Source: an uncultured Prevotella sp. (GTDB lineage Bacteria; Bacteroidota; Bacteroidia; Bacteroidales; Bacteroidaceae). From it: 57,276 nucleotides of DNA. The translations under genes and the position numbers were made by a program. The notes beneath the pieces are model-generated. The model was given only the letters and a program-made list of their open reading frames with translations. It made no database searches and was not told where the DNA came from. Where the stretch lies: contig NZ_CAMJOS010000023.1 of assembly GCF_946407605.1 (NCBI RefSeq), positions 1-57,276 on the forward strand, in the 5' to 3' direction. Of this stretch, positions 44,514 through 54,159 are shown piece by piece. Position 1 is the first letter of the stretch, and each line of letters starts with the position of its first letter.

Positions 44514-47500
44514 TTAGAATTTGATGTTAACATTGAAACCATAGCTGCGGCGTGAAGGCAGCGAACCATACTCAAGACCCATACCAGAAGTGTTGTAACC
44601 AGAGTCAGGATCAATGTTAGGAATGTTCTTCCAGATGATGAACGGGTTGCGGGCCACGAAGCTCAGGCTCAGGCTCTTCACAATCTTCAGATTGCTAAGC
44701 ATCTTCTCAGGGAAGGTGTAGCCGAAGGTAATCTCACGACACTTCACGTAAGAGTTGTCGTAAATGAACATGCTGGGAGCATAACTGGCAGCATGACTCC
44801 AATAGTCTTCCGGATTAATGACAATGTCGTTAGGACGGTAGGTGCCATCGCCATTGTCAATCACACCTGGGGCAATGAAACCTTCCATCTTGCCGGCGGC
44901 ACGCCACTGATCCTGTGTCATACCTGCTGCATTGCGCATTTCCTCAGAACGATACCATTCCTCACGTCCTTCCAGCGTCTCCATAGCCTTACCGGTTTCG
45001 AAGGCTGAACGCATAGACATGGAGAAGAGGTCAGCACCAACCTTCACGTCGAAACCTGCGGAGAGCTTGAAGTTCTTATAGGTAAAGGTAGAATAGAAAC
45101 CACCTGTCCAGTCCCAAGAGGCATTTCCAAGAACATGGAGCTTGTCGTCCACCTCGGGAAGTCCTGTTTCTGCATTGATGATAACCTGACCGTCAGCAGT
45201 ACGCTTGAAGTCTGATCCCTTGATGGCACCATAGTTCTCACCGACCTCGGCACCTACAGTGACATTACACCATCTGGCCTTTTCGATTTCCAAATAGTCC
45301 ATACCTTCAACGAGTTTATTCACCTTGTTGATGTTCTTTGAGAAGTTCAGACCTGCATCCCAGGCAAAACCCTTGTAGTCGAGCACACGGCCATTCAGGG
45401 CAATCTCGATACCCTTATTCTCAATCTCACCAGCGTTAACCAAGCGATAGTCGTATCCGACGGCTGAAGTAGAAGGCAGCGTTACAATCTGGTCTTTTGA
45501 CAACTGGTTGTAGTAGGTCAGATCTAAGCCGAGGCGGCCCTGGAAGAACTTCATCTCCAAACCTAACTCGAAGGAGTTGGTACGGGTGGGCTTCAAATCA
45601 GGATTCGGCTGTACGCTATTGTTGATCATACCAATAGTGTAACCTGGATAGCTGAACTTCGTGGTTGTGTAGGTCTGTGCCAGCAGGAAAGGATCGGTAT
45701 CGCTACCTACCTGAGCGAATGATGCACGAATCTTACCATAGTTGATGATGTTCTTGTTCTTCAGGAACTCAGAGAACACTACGCTGGCAGATACAGAGGG
45801 ATACACATAGACATTGTTCTTGATAGGCAGGGTTGACGATTTGTCACCACGCAGGGTACCTTCCAGATAGTAGGTATGCAGGTAGCCTACGTTGGCACTG
45901 CCGTAGATAGAATTGATCTGCTTCTTATAGCTGTTTTCCTGAACACTCTGCTCGGTATAGTTCAAGATAGCCACGACGTCGTCCATCAGCTGTTCAGAAC
46001 CAGTAAGAATGGATGACTTGTTATCTACCTTGAAGATGTTTCCACCCAGAGTAGCATTGAAGTCGAAGTCACCCCATTGGTTGTTATACAGCGCCAGGAT
46101 TTCAGCGTTCAGCGTGCGGTTGTTGAAATTTGTCTTTTGCAACTGACCTGCGGCGTTACTGGGGTCTGTCATAGCAATATAGTTCTGGAAATCCATATAG
46201 GTAATATCCGTACCTATGGTTCCCTGCAACTTCAAGTGGTCTGAGATGTTCCAGATTGCTTTGGCGGTCAAACGGAAGACGTCCTTTGCCGAATTGTTAT
46301 CATTCTTGTAGAGGTCCCAGTAGGGGTTCTTGTTGTACATGTCGTTACCGTTCCAGTTGGCGTATGTACCGTCTTCGTTCTCGTAGTGCTTCAGCCACTC
46401 CTGGTTGTAGGTACCTGTCAGCGTCATCAGGTTCTTACCGATATTACTCTGAGAGTCGCTCTGTGCGGGACGGTTCTTCACATCCTCACGGGTGTAGTTG
46501 GCGGTGAAGTCGAGATCAACAGGACCTGCCGACGTGTTGACTCGCAGGTTGAAGTTATCACGGCTCATGTGTGAGTTAGGCAGAATATCTTTGTTGCGCA
46601 TGTCAGTCACGGAGAAACGGATACCTGTCTTACCGGAGTTTACCGACAGAATGGCTGTGTTTTGGGCCGTGAGACCTGTGCGGAAGAAGTTCGAAGTGTT
46701 GTCGGGATACATCAGGAACGGGCGCTCTTCGCCATCAAAATAGCGCACCAGACGGTCGTCGGCCTTGGTACCCCAGCTGCTGTTGGTACCAGAAGAGGCT
46801 GATACTAACTGCTGGCCCTTCCAACCCTGGCCGTAGACTTGCTGGATGTTGTCCCACTGAGCGTTCTGTACATCGAAGGTCAGTGAACCATTATACTCTA
46901 CGCCAATCTTGTCTTTCTCGGCCTTCTTGGTAGTGATAAGAATCACACCATGGGAAGCACGGCTACCATAAAGGGCAGAAGCGGCAGGACCTTTCAGCAC
47001 GGTCATGTTCTCGATATCATCGGGATTGATGGCAGAGATACCGTCACCGAGATCGTAACCACCATATGTTCCAGCACTACCGAAATTGGTGTTGTCCAAG
47101 GGTACACCGTCAATCACATAGAGAGGCTGGTTATCACCTGTTAGTTCCGTATTACCACGCAGCAGCACACGGGTAGAACCAGCATTGCCGCCAGCGGTGT
47201 TCTGAACCACCAGACCAGCCACCTTACCAGCTAGTGAGTTCATCACATTGGTTTCCTTCGCCTTTGTCAGGTCGGCACCCTTAATCTCAGCCACACCATA
47301 ACCCAGGGCTTTGCGGTCACGTTTGATGCCGAGGGCTGTTACTACAACTTCACTCAGTTCGGTCTTGTCCTCAGACATCATGATTTTCATACCGGCCTGT
47401 GCTTTTACCGTCTGTGTGGTATAGCCAACATAGCTTACCTCAAGCGTAGCACCAGGCTTACACTTCAGTTTAAAACGTCCATTAAGGTCCGTCACAACAC

Positions 47501-47693
47501 CGTTAGATGTACCAGACACTTTCACGGTGGCTCCAATCAGTGGGCCGTCGGCGTCTTCTACCGTACCGACGATTTCTTGGTCATCGGGAGCGGCAACCGT
47601 TTCCATACGGCTTCCTTCTGCAGCATGGGCCATTAATGGCATCCATGTCATGCCTGCACAAAGCAGACAAAGAAGCATTTTGTTTTTCTTCAT
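44514..47693 (-). CDS. SusC/RagA family TonB-linked outer-membrane transporter
   Basis: 1059 residues: signal peptide (MKKNKMLLCLLCAGMTWMPL-MAHA), an N-terminal carboxypeptidase-like domain (IVGTVEDADGPLIGATVKVS, about residues 41-120), the TonB box region (ELSEVVVTALGIKRDRKALG), the plug (LAGKVAGLVVQNTAGGN; VLKGPAASALYGSRASHGVI) and the 22-strand barrel ending SYGFNVNIKF. Imports oligosaccharides with the SusD protein encoded next. It is unusual that SusC comes fifth in the operon, after the enzymes. Confidence 0.95.
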   Translation of the reverse strand: MKKNKMLLCLLCAGMTWMPLMAHAAEGSRMETVAAPDDQEIVGTVEDADGPLIGATVKVSGTSNGVVTDLNGRFKLKCKPGATLEVSYVGYTTQTVKAQAGMKIMMSEDKTELSEVVVTALGIKRDRKALGYGVAEIKGADLTKAKETNVMNSLAGKVAGLVVQNTAGGNAGSTRVLLRGNTELTGDNQPLYVIDGVPLDNTNFGSAGTYGGYDLGDGISAINPDDIENMTVLKGPAASALYGSRASHGVILITTKKAEKDKIGVEYNGSLTFDVQNAQWDNIQQVYGQGWKGQQLVSASSGTNSSWGTKADDRLVRYFDGEERPFLMYPDNTSNFFRTGLTAQNTAILSVNSGKTGIRFSVTDMRNKDILPNSHMSRDNFNLRVNTSAGPVDLDFTANYTREDVKNRPAQSDSQSNIGKNLMTLTGTYNQEWLKHYENEDGTYANWNGNDMYNKNPYWDLYKNDNNSAKDVFRLTAKAIWNISDHLKLQGTIGTDITYMDFQNYIAMTDPSNAAGQLQKTNFNNRTLNAEILALYNNQWGDFDFNATLGGNIFKVDNKSSILTGSEQLMDDVVAILNYTEQSVQENSYKKQINSIYGSANVGYLHTYYLEGTLRGDKSSTLPIKNNVYVYPSVSASVVFSEFLKNKNIINYGKIRASFAQVGSDTDPFLLAQTYTTTKFSYPGYTIGMINNSVQPNPDLKPTRTNSFELGLEMKFFQGRLGLDLTYYNQLSKDQIVTLPSTSAVGYDYRLVNAGEIENKGIEIALNGRVLDYKGFAWDAGLNFSKNINKVNKLVEGMDYLEIEKARWCNVTVGAEVGENYGAIKGSDFKRTADGQVIINAETGLPEVDDKLHVLGNASWDWTGGFYSTFTYKNFKLSAGFDVKVGADLFSMSMRSAFETGKAMETLEGREEWYRSEEMRNAAGMTQDQWRAAGKMEGFIAPGVIDNGDGTYRPNDIVINPEDYWSHAASYAPSMFIYDNSYVKCREITFGYTFPEKMLSNLKIVKSLSLSFVARNPFIIWKNIPNIDPDSGYNTSGMGLEYGSLPSRRSYGFNVNIKF

Positions 47694-47728
47694 GTTAGTT
47701 TTGTTTTTTTTAAGTTATATGTTTTGGT

Positions 47729-49072
47729 TTACTTTTTAATAGGATAGATGTATAGCAACCCTATCATCACACCTGCTATAATGGCAGGGAAGATGGAGAA
47801 CAGACACCAGATCATCTGCTTCACCGACTCCATATCGGTGATGGTAATCACGGTGTCGCCTGTGACGGGATCTGTGCCAGAAACAAAGCCGGAGAATCCC
47901 AGCAACATGGCTACTAAGGAACCGCTGATGGCTGTTCCAAACTTCTGGGCCATCGTGCCGCTGCTGAAGATAAGGCCCGTTGAGGAGGTGCCGTTCTTCT
48001 CAGTAGCATAGTCGGCCACATCGGCATACATAGACCAGAGCAGGGGCGAGTAGAGGCCTATGCCTACGCTGGTGAGGATAACGATGGCGATGAGCAGCCA
48101 GATGGCCGACGGATCGCGTGGCATAAAGAAATAAAGCACAGAGAAGGCGGCACAGATGGCTGCGGCTATCATGAATGCCTTGTGCTTGGAGCCTACCCAT
48201 TTAGTGAACTTTGGCGACAGGCCGCCAAAGACCATACAGGTGGCCTCACCAAACATCATAAATACGGTGTAGTTGATGATGAGTCCGCCCATCGTTATCT
48301 CCTTACCCAGGATGTAGTCGAACATATAGGCAGCTACGGCATAACGGAAACCATTAAAGAAATTGGTGCAGATGCCGATAAGGGTCAGGAATATCCAGGG
48401 CTTGTTCTTAAAGAGGTCAGCGAAGGGTTTGAACGAGAACTTCTCTGCACGGACAGGCTTCAAGCGCTCCTTTGTCATCAGTCCGCAGGCCAGCGTACCA
48501 ATGGCGGCAAAAACACCGAAGAAGATGCCCAGCACGGCATATTGGTGCTGCTCTGTACCTCCCACCATTTTCTGTAGGTAGGGGAAAGAGAACAGGGTGA
48601 TGAATCCCATGGCGTAGGCTCCCACCATACGGAACGATGAGAACTGGTTCTTCTCGTTGTCATCTTTGGTCATCACACCCAGCAGCGAGCCGTAGGGCAC
48701 ATTGACTGCCGTATAAATGGCCATCATCAGCAGATAGAAGGTGTAGGCCCAGATGCGCTTGCCCACAGGACCGAAGTCGGGGGTGTAGAGCAACAGGGCG
48801 AAGATGAGGCCGAAGGGTATGGCTCCGAAGATCAGCCAGGGGCGGTAGGTGCCCCAACGCGACTGTGTGCGGTCGGCCAGCGAACCCATTAGGGGGTCAG
48901 TGACAACGTCGAACATTCTGGCTATCAGCATCAAAGCTGCTGTGTCGGCTACTGTGAGTCCGAAGATACTGGTAAAGAATACGGGGAAGGCGATGGACAT
49001 CACTTTCCAGGTAATACCACCTGCTGCAGCATCACCCAGCGCATAACCAATTTTTTCTTTTAATGTTGCCAT
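47729..49072 (-). CDS. GPH/MFS-type sugar:cation symporter
   Basis: 447 residues with about 12 membrane segments. The N-terminal KEKIGYALGDAAAGGITWKV and the loop MFDVVTDPLMGSLADRTQS-RWGTYRPW are signatures of the glycoside-pentoside-hexuronide (MelB-like) family. It probably brings a disaccharide such as cellobiose from periplasm to cytoplasm for the GH94 enzyme encoded just upstream (24 bp). Substrate inferred from context. Confidence 0.92.
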   Translation of the reverse strand: MATLKEKIGYALGDAAAGGITWKVMSIAFPVFFTSIFGLTVADTAALMLIARMFDVVTDPLMGSLADRTQSRWGTYRPWLIFGAIPFGLIFALLLYTPDFGPVGKRIWAYTFYLLMMAIYTAVNVPYGSLLGVMTKDDNEKNQFSSFRMVGAYAMGFITLFSFPYLQKMVGGTEQHQYAVLGIFFGVFAAIGTLACGLMTKERLKPVRAEKFSFKPFADLFKNKPWIFLTLIGICTNFFNGFRYAVAAYMFDYILGKEITMGGLIINYTVFMMFGEATCMVFGGLSPKFTKWVGSKHKAFMIAAAICAAFSVLYFFMPRDPSAIWLLIAIVILTSVGIGLYSPLLWSMYADVADYATEKNGTSSTGLIFSSGTMAQKFGTAISGSLVAMLLGFSGFVSGTDPVTGDTVITITDMESVKQMIWCLFSIFPAIIAGVMIGLLYIYPIKK

Positions 49073-49096
49073 TTGCTTTTACCTTTTTATATGATT

Positions 49097-51589
49097 TTAC
49101 ATAGTAACTTCAACGACGTGGTGGCCAGAAGTGGCTTTGATAATATTACCACTCCAAGCCTGTCCATCAACGGTGATGGATGTCACGCCGCATTGTTTAC
49201 CTTGTGGGTTACGAACAATAATATCGAAAGTAGCGTCGCGAAGCACACGACGAACCTTATATTCTTTCATCGTTGAGGGAATGCAAGGATCAATCTCCAA
49301 TCCTTCATAAGTAGGTTTGATACCCAGGATATACTGGGTAATGGTGAGCCAGTTCCAGGCGGCCGTACCTGTTAGCCATGAGTTCTTGCCCTCGCCAGGT
49401 TTGGCGGCGTCTTTTCCTGCCACCATCTGACAATAGACATAGGGCTCCACCTTGTGCAACTGCTGGTCTTTGATCCATGCAGGACAAATCTTGGTGTAGT
49501 GCTCCCAGGCATCATTGCCACGACGGGCTACTGTCTCGCCGATAATCACCCAGGGGTTGTTGTGACAGAAGATGCCGGCATTCTCCTTATAGCCAGCAGG
49601 ATAGCTGCTGATCTCGCCCATCTCCACATAGTAACGGGTGAAGGCAGGATGGTTGAGCACCATGCCGTGCTCGCAGTCAAGGTACTTTTTACAAGAGTCG
49701 AGGGCTTTCTCCACCATGCCGTCCTCGAGTCCGATGCCGGCCATGGTGCAGAAGCCCTGGCTCTCGATGAAGATCTTACCTTCTTCGTTGTCCTTACTAC
49801 CAATCTTATTACCATAGAAATCATAAGCACGCAAATACCAGTCACCGTCCCAGCCATGTTTCTTCACAGCTTCGACCATGGCGTCGATGCACTTCTGGGC
49901 CCGCTCTGCCTCACTGTGGTTTGCGGTTTTGAGGCAAAGCGCCACATACTCCTTGCCAGTGAATACAAACAGACCGGCAATCATCAATGATTCGGCTTTA
50001 GAACCCTTGCTGTTGTTCTCGGTGGTTTGGAAACTCTCGTTAGGATTCCACGAGAAGCAGTTCAGGTTCAGGCAGTCGTTCCAGTCAGCACGACCGATGA
50101 GGGGCAACATGTGGGGACCAAGATTCTCCACCACGTGGTTGAACGAGATGCGCAGGTGCTGAAAGAGCGTTGCCTCAGAGCCTGGCTCATTGTTGAAAGG
50201 CACCATTTCGTCGAGAATAGAGAAGTCGCCCGTTTCTTTGATATATGCCACCGTACCAAATATGAGCCAGCAGGGGTCGTCGTTGAAACCACCGCCAATG
50301 TCGTTGTTGCCACGCTTGGTGAGAGGCTGGTACTGATGATAACAGCCTCCGTCGGGGAACTGTGTCGATGCGATGTCGATGATACGCTGACGGGCACGGC
50401 TGGGAATCTGATGTACGAAACCCACAAGGTCCTGGTTGCTGTCGCGGAACCCCATGCCACGGCCCACACCACTCTCGAAGAACGAAGCTGAGCGTGAGAA
50501 GCAGAAGGTTATCATACACTGATACTGGTTCCAGATGTTCACCATACGGTCCAGACGCTCGTCGCCACTCTCAACGGTAAACTTCGAAAGCAGTTCGTTC
50601 CACATCTGGCGCAGTTCCTCAAAGGCTGCATCAACGGCTTCTACGGTAGAGAAGCGGGCAATGGTGGCGTGAGCCTTGCACTTGTTGACCAGCGTCACAT
50701 CCGAGTCTTGTGAACTGATGAGCTCACCTTTGCGTTTACGCTCGATATCTTCAGCCGAGAACTTCTCGTTTTGTTCATTCTCCACATAGCCCAGCAGGAA
50801 GATAAAGTGCTTCGACTGGCCTGGCTGTAACTCCACCTCTATATATTGTGAGGCGATGGGGCTCCAGCCGTGAGCCAGCGAGTTAGATGGCTTGCCTGCC
50901 ATGACGCACTGTGGGTTAGAGAAGTCATTATAAAGTCCGATGAACGACTCTCGGTCGGTGTCGTAACCATTCACCAGAGTGTTGGTCAGCGCATAGTAGG
51001 CATAGTGGTTGCGACGCTCTTTATATTCTGTCTTGTGATAGATGGTGGCACCACCGTTCTCTATCTCCACCTCACCTGTCGACCAGTTGCGCTGGAAGTT
51101 CTCCATATCAGTAGCGGCATTCCAAAGGCACCACTCTGTGAAAGAGAAAAGCTTCAGGTGCTTCACCTCGTTGCTGGTGTTGCTGAGTGTCAGCTTCTGT
51201 ACCTCGGCCCAGGTCTTCAGGGGTACGAAAAAGAGCACAGAGGCCTCGACACCATTCTTACTGCCTGTGATGCGGGTGTAGTTCATGCCGTGGCGACACT
51301 CATAGCTGTCGAGCGGGGTCTTACAAGGCTTCCAACCTGGCGACCAGATGTCCTTGCCGTCGTTGATATAGAAATAACGGCCTCCTGCATCCATGGGCAC
51401 ACCATTATAGCGGTAGCGGGTGATGCGGCGGAACTTGGCATCCTTATAGAAGTCATAGCCACCAGCGGTATTCGAAATCAGACCAAAGAAGTCCTCGTTG
51501 CCCAGATAGTTAATCCATGGGAATGGTGTGGCCGGATCGTTAATCACATACTCTCGATTCTTATCGTCGAAATATCCAAATGTCTTCAT
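49097..51589 (-). CDS. Cellobiose phosphorylase-like enzyme (GH94)
   Basis: 830 residues without a signal peptide, so cytoplasmic. It cleaves a beta-1,4-linked glucose disaccharide with phosphate to glucose 1-phosphate and glucose, saving ATP. The N-terminus [15 protein letters not shown] is close to known cellobiose phosphorylases. The catalytic region includes [12 protein letters not shown] (about residue 378) and [14 protein letters not shown] with the acid aspartate (437/438), then [16 protein letters not shown] (about 497). Related GH94 members act on cellodextrin or laminaribiose, so cellobiose is the best but not the only candidate. Third gene of the operon. Confidence 0.9.
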   Translation of the reverse strand: MKTFGYFDDKNREYVINDPATPFPWINYLGNEDFFGLISNTAGGYDFYKDAKFRRITRYRYNGVPMDAGGRYFYINDGKDIWSPGWKPCKTPLDSYECRHGMNYTRITGSKNGVEASVLFFVPLKTWAEVQKLTLSNTSNEVKHLKLFSFTEWCLWNAATDMENFQRNWSTGEVEIENGGATIYHKTEYKERRNHYAYYALTNTLVNGYDTDRESFIGLYNDFSNPQCVMAGKPSNSLAHGWSPIASQYIEVELQPGQSKHFIFLLGYVENEQNEKFSAEDIERKRKGELISSQDSDVTLVNKCKAHATIARFSTVEAVDAAFEELRQMWNELLSKFTVESGDERLDRMVNIWNQYQCMITFCFSRSASFFESGVGRGMGFRDSNQDLVGFVHQIPSRARQRIIDIASTQFPDGGCYHQYQPLTKRGNNDIGGGFNDDPCWLIFGTVAYIKETGDFSILDEMVPFNNEPGSEATLFQHLRISFNHVVENLGPHMLPLIGRADWNDCLNLNCFSWNPNESFQTTENNSKGSKAESLMIAGLFVFTGKEYVALCLKTANHSEAERAQKCIDAMVEAVKKHGWDGDWYLRAYDFYGNKIGSKDNEEGKIFIESQGFCTMAGIGLEDGMVEKALDSCKKYLDCEHGMVLNHPAFTRYYVEMGEISSYPAGYKENAGIFCHNNPWVIIGETVARRGNDAWEHYTKICPAWIKDQQLHKVEPYVYCQMVAGKDAAKPGEGKNSWLTGTAAWNWLTITQYILGIKPTYEGLEIDPCIPSTMKEYKVRRVLRDATFDIIVRNPQGKQCGVTSITVDGQAWSGNIIKATSGHHVVEVTM

Positions 51590-51595
51590 GTTTTT

Positions 51596-51627
51596 TCGTT
51601 ATGTCGTTATTACGTATTTTGTGTTAT
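51596..51627. repeat. 8-bp TCGTTATT repeat in the GH94-GH5 spacer
   Basis: Units TCGTTATG, TCGTTATT, ACGTATTT, TGTGTTAT in tandem. They fill the spacer and include the stop codon of the GH5 gene. The same unit fills the next spacer upstream (52755-52802). Confidence 0.65.
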
Positions 51628-52751
51628 TTTCCCGTCAGCAGGTCAACGAGAGGCTTGTCCTTGAAATCATTCTTCTGCTGATCCCAGAAACCGAAGTCGG
51701 CATCATAGCACCAAGTGGTCCATGCAATGTTGAACTCATTAAAGACGCTCAGCATGTCCTTGGTCCACTTATAGGCCAGCTCACGGTCCACAGGCTCATA
51801 GACACCCCACTCGCCGCAGAACAGTTGCAGATCGTACTTCTTGGCCACCTTGATAGCATCCTTGAAATCCTCACGGATTTTGTTCACGTCCCACACCTGA
51901 GTGAGATAAGGCTCCAACAGCGGCTTCAGCGTGTCGGGCGCTGCCTCGTAGTCTTCTTTTGACACCAGCACACCAGGATAGTTCACCTGGCCAGTATAAC
52001 GGCCGATGGGCGTCCACCAGGCACCATAGTGAGTCAGAATCATGGGGTTATAATAGTGGAAAGAGAGTACGATATTCTTATCGCCTTCGGGTACCTTCAG
52101 ATATTTCATGGTCTCGTAGCCCTGCCACAGGTTAGAGCCGATGACCAGCGTACGCTGAGGCTCACGTTCACGCAGGGCCTTGTGCACCTTGACTATCAGC
52201 TGGTTCCACTGCTCATGGTCCTCGGCTACGGGCTCGTTCATAAACTCGTAGGCTACAGAGTCGTTGCTATAGCCCTTCAGCGCATCCGACAACTCGTACC
52301 ACATGTTGATGAGCTGCTGCTGTGACTCCTCCGAGGTGAACAACGTGTTGGCGTTGCCGGCACCCTCGTTCACAGCATTGAAGTAATGAGAACGGATGAT
52401 ATGCAGGTCAACGATAGCACGCAGGTGATGCTTGGCACACTGGTCGAGGGCGAAAGTCAGCAGGTTCCATGCCTCAGGCAGTTTGTTGCCTTCCTCATCC
52501 CAGAACTGCACCTCGTCAATGGGGATACGTACAAAGTCGAAGCCCAGCGAATCCAAACGGGCAAAGTCGTCCTCCTGGATATGCATCTGACGGGCCTCGC
52601 CTCGTTCTTCACTCTGCGACAGCCAATGGCTGAGGTTCGTACCGCGATGGATGCTGAAGTCATTCACTTCTTGGTTCTGCTCACTCTTTGTCGTGCAGGC
52701 AGTCAGAACCAGCATCATCAACACAGCAAGACTGTAAACAATTCTTTTCAT
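51624..52751 (-). CDS. GH5-family glycoside hydrolase lipoprotein
   Basis: 375 residues; lipobox LVLTAC (cysteine 19), so membrane-anchored. The TIM-barrel GH5 fold has acid/base E173 in YEFMNEPVAED and nucleophile E314 in LFCGEWGVYEP, plus HYYNPM (about 232). It likely cuts beta-1,4-glucan or related chains; the subfamily cannot be fixed by eye. Second enzyme of the operon. Confidence 0.88.
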   Translation of the reverse strand: MKRIVYSLAVLMMLVLTACTTKSEQNQEVNDFSIHRGTNLSHWLSQSEERGEARQMHIQEDDFARLDSLGFDFVRIPIDEVQFWDEEGNKLPEAWNLLTFALDQCAKHHLRAIVDLHIIRSHYFNAVNEGAGNANTLFTSEESQQQLINMWYELSDALKGYSNDSVAYEFMNEPVAEDHEQWNQLIVKVHKALREREPQRTLVIGSNLWQGYETMKYLKVPEGDKNIVLSFHYYNPMILTHYGAWWTPIGRYTGQVNYPGVLVSKEDYEAAPDTLKPLLEPYLTQVWDVNKIREDFKDAIKVAKKYDLQLFCGEWGVYEPVDRELAYKWTKDMLSVFNEFNIAWTTWCYDADFGFWDQQKNDFKDKPLVDLLTGK

Positions 52752-52754
52752 CTT

Positions 52755-52802
52755 TCGTTATTACGTTTTGTCGTCGTCTCGATATCTCGTTATTTCGCTT
52801 TT
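52755..52802. repeat. 8-bp TCGTTATT repeat in the GH5-GH5 spacer
   Basis: Six 8-bp units from 52755 (TCGTTATT, ACGTTTTG, TCGTCGTC, TCGATATC, TCGTTATT, TCGCTTTT). The array runs into the preceding gene and encodes its last codons and stop. Confidence 0.65.
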
Positions 52803-54022
52803 CCTTCCATGATGCCATTCAGCACCCAGTCGGCCTTCACCTTCATACTGGCTCTGCGGTCGAAGATGCCAAAATGCTCAGGACCGCTGCCAAAGCTGTT
52901 GTTGTCCCATACAAAGGTAGAGAAGCCACGCTTCTTAGCCTCGCTGACCAGGAAGCGGCAGTAGTAAGTCATGTTCTCATGAATAAGGTCGGTCTGTCCT
53001 GCCTTCTGACGGTCGGTAACACCCCATTCACCCATCACGATGCCCAGACCCTGATTGGCCCAGGTGCTCACCACCTTGTCAAAGAAGTCGCTCATGGTCT
53101 TCTCGTCGCTCGATGAAGCCTCGCCCTTGCTCTTGTATGGCTCGCCCCAGAAGTTATACTTGCACTCGCCGGCATAATCCCAAGGAGTGTAGTAGTGGAA
53201 CTCCACACTCATATAGTCGTTGCCATTACCTTCCATGTCGGTAGGCACGATGAAATCGCCGTTATTGATACCAAAGTCGGGATTACAAACATAAGTCTGC
53301 ACGATGAGATGACGCTTCTCGTTGTTGCCGCCAGTAGCACGCACCATATCGATAAACGTCTGGTTGTATGAGTTCTGCACAGCCAGGTTCTCGGCAGTAG
53401 GTTTGCCCCAGTTGTCCTTGATATGCACCTCGTTGGTGCCAGCAAAAGCCACGCGATAGTCATACTGTGCAAACTCGCTGGCAATGTTCATCCACAGCAG
53501 CGCCAGCTTCTGGTTGTTCTCCTCCTTATACATATTGGTAGGACGACCTTCGAGCCACTTGTCGTGGTGGGTGTTGATAATCACCTTCAAGTCGTTGGCC
53601 AGACACCAGTCCACCACCTCTTTAATACGTGCGATCCATGCCTTGTCGATGCTCATGGCCTGTGGGTTGGTGATATGACATTGCCAGCGGATGGGAATAC
53701 GTATCGCGTTGAAGCCGGCATCCTTCACGGCCTTAATCATCTTTTTCGTCACGACGGGATTGCCCCAAGCCGTCTCGGCTTTGATGCTGCCGTCAGGGTT
53801 GCCGATGGCCATCGACTCGCCGTCCTGTCCTGGTGCTGAGCACTCAAACTGGTTGCCCAGGTTCCAGCCCACTACACCAGCATTCCACTCTTTAGCGGTG
53901 GGATGACTCGGGTCGTTGATCTTCTCAGGCTCGTTGACACTTTCAGTAGCGTCACTACCGCAAGCCAGCATACAGCAGGTTGCCATAGCTGAGAACAGAA
54001 ATGTTGAAAGAAATCGTTTCAT
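52790..54022 (-). CDS. GH5-family endoglucanase-like lipoprotein
   Basis: 410 residues; lipobox CMLAC (cysteine 21) followed by GSDATES. The GH5 pattern GWNLGNQFEC, AWGNPVVTKKMIKAVKDAGF and NAIRIPIRW is close to subfamily 4 endoglucanases/xyloglucanases; acid/base E198 in VAFAGTNEVHI and nucleophile E332 in IVMGEWGVTD are intact. First gene of the operon after the operator. ATG at 54022 or 54028 (two codons earlier). Confidence 0.9.
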   Translation of the reverse strand: MKRFLSTFLFSAMATCCMLACGSDATESVNEPEKINDPSHPTAKEWNAGVVGWNLGNQFECSAPGQDGESMAIGNPDGSIKAETAWGNPVVTKKMIKAVKDAGFNAIRIPIRWQCHITNPQAMSIDKAWIARIKEVVDWCLANDLKVIINTHHDKWLEGRPTNMYKEENNQKLALLWMNIASEFAQYDYRVAFAGTNEVHIKDNWGKPTAENLAVQNSYNQTFIDMVRATGGNNEKRHLIVQTYVCNPDFGINNGDFIVPTDMEGNGNDYMSVEFHYYTPWDYAGECKYNFWGEPYKSKGEASSSDEKTMSDFFDKVVSTWANQGLGIVMGEWGVTDRQKAGQTDLIHENMTYYCRFLVSEAKKRGFSTFVWDNNSFGSGPEHFGIFDRRASMKVKADWVLNGIMEGKAK

Positions 54023-54049
54023 TGTCATATAATTTTAAGTTTTCGGTTG

Positions 54050-54057
54050 CAAAAGTA
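54050..54057 (-). promoter_or_regulatory. Promoter -7 element of the glycan operon
   Basis: TACTTTTG on the minus strand, about 28 bp before the first GH5 start. No -33 TTTG is visible at the normal distance, in line with a promoter that needs an activator. Confidence 0.6.
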
Positions 54058-54094
54058 AAGTAATATGAGTCTACGGGGGTTATATACCATACAA

Positions 54095-54147
54095 AAAAGG
54101 TTTCAAAACTAAAAAGTGATAGTTTTAAAACCTTTTCTGATAGTTTT
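54095..54147. promoter_or_regulatory. Inverted and direct repeat operator for the glycan operon
   Basis: AAAAGGTTTCAAAACTA (54095-54111) and TAGTTTTAAAACCTTTT (54120-54136) form a 17-bp inverted repeat with one mismatch and an 8-nt loop. TGATAGTTTT also occurs twice as a direct repeat at 54117 and 54138, exactly 21 bp apart, the two-turn spacing typical of AraC-family sites. The block lies 38-90 bp upstream of the -7 element, between the operon and the regulator gene. A terminator role for the regulator gene is also possible. Confidence 0.7.
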
Positions 54148-54159
54148 TATACCCTCTGA

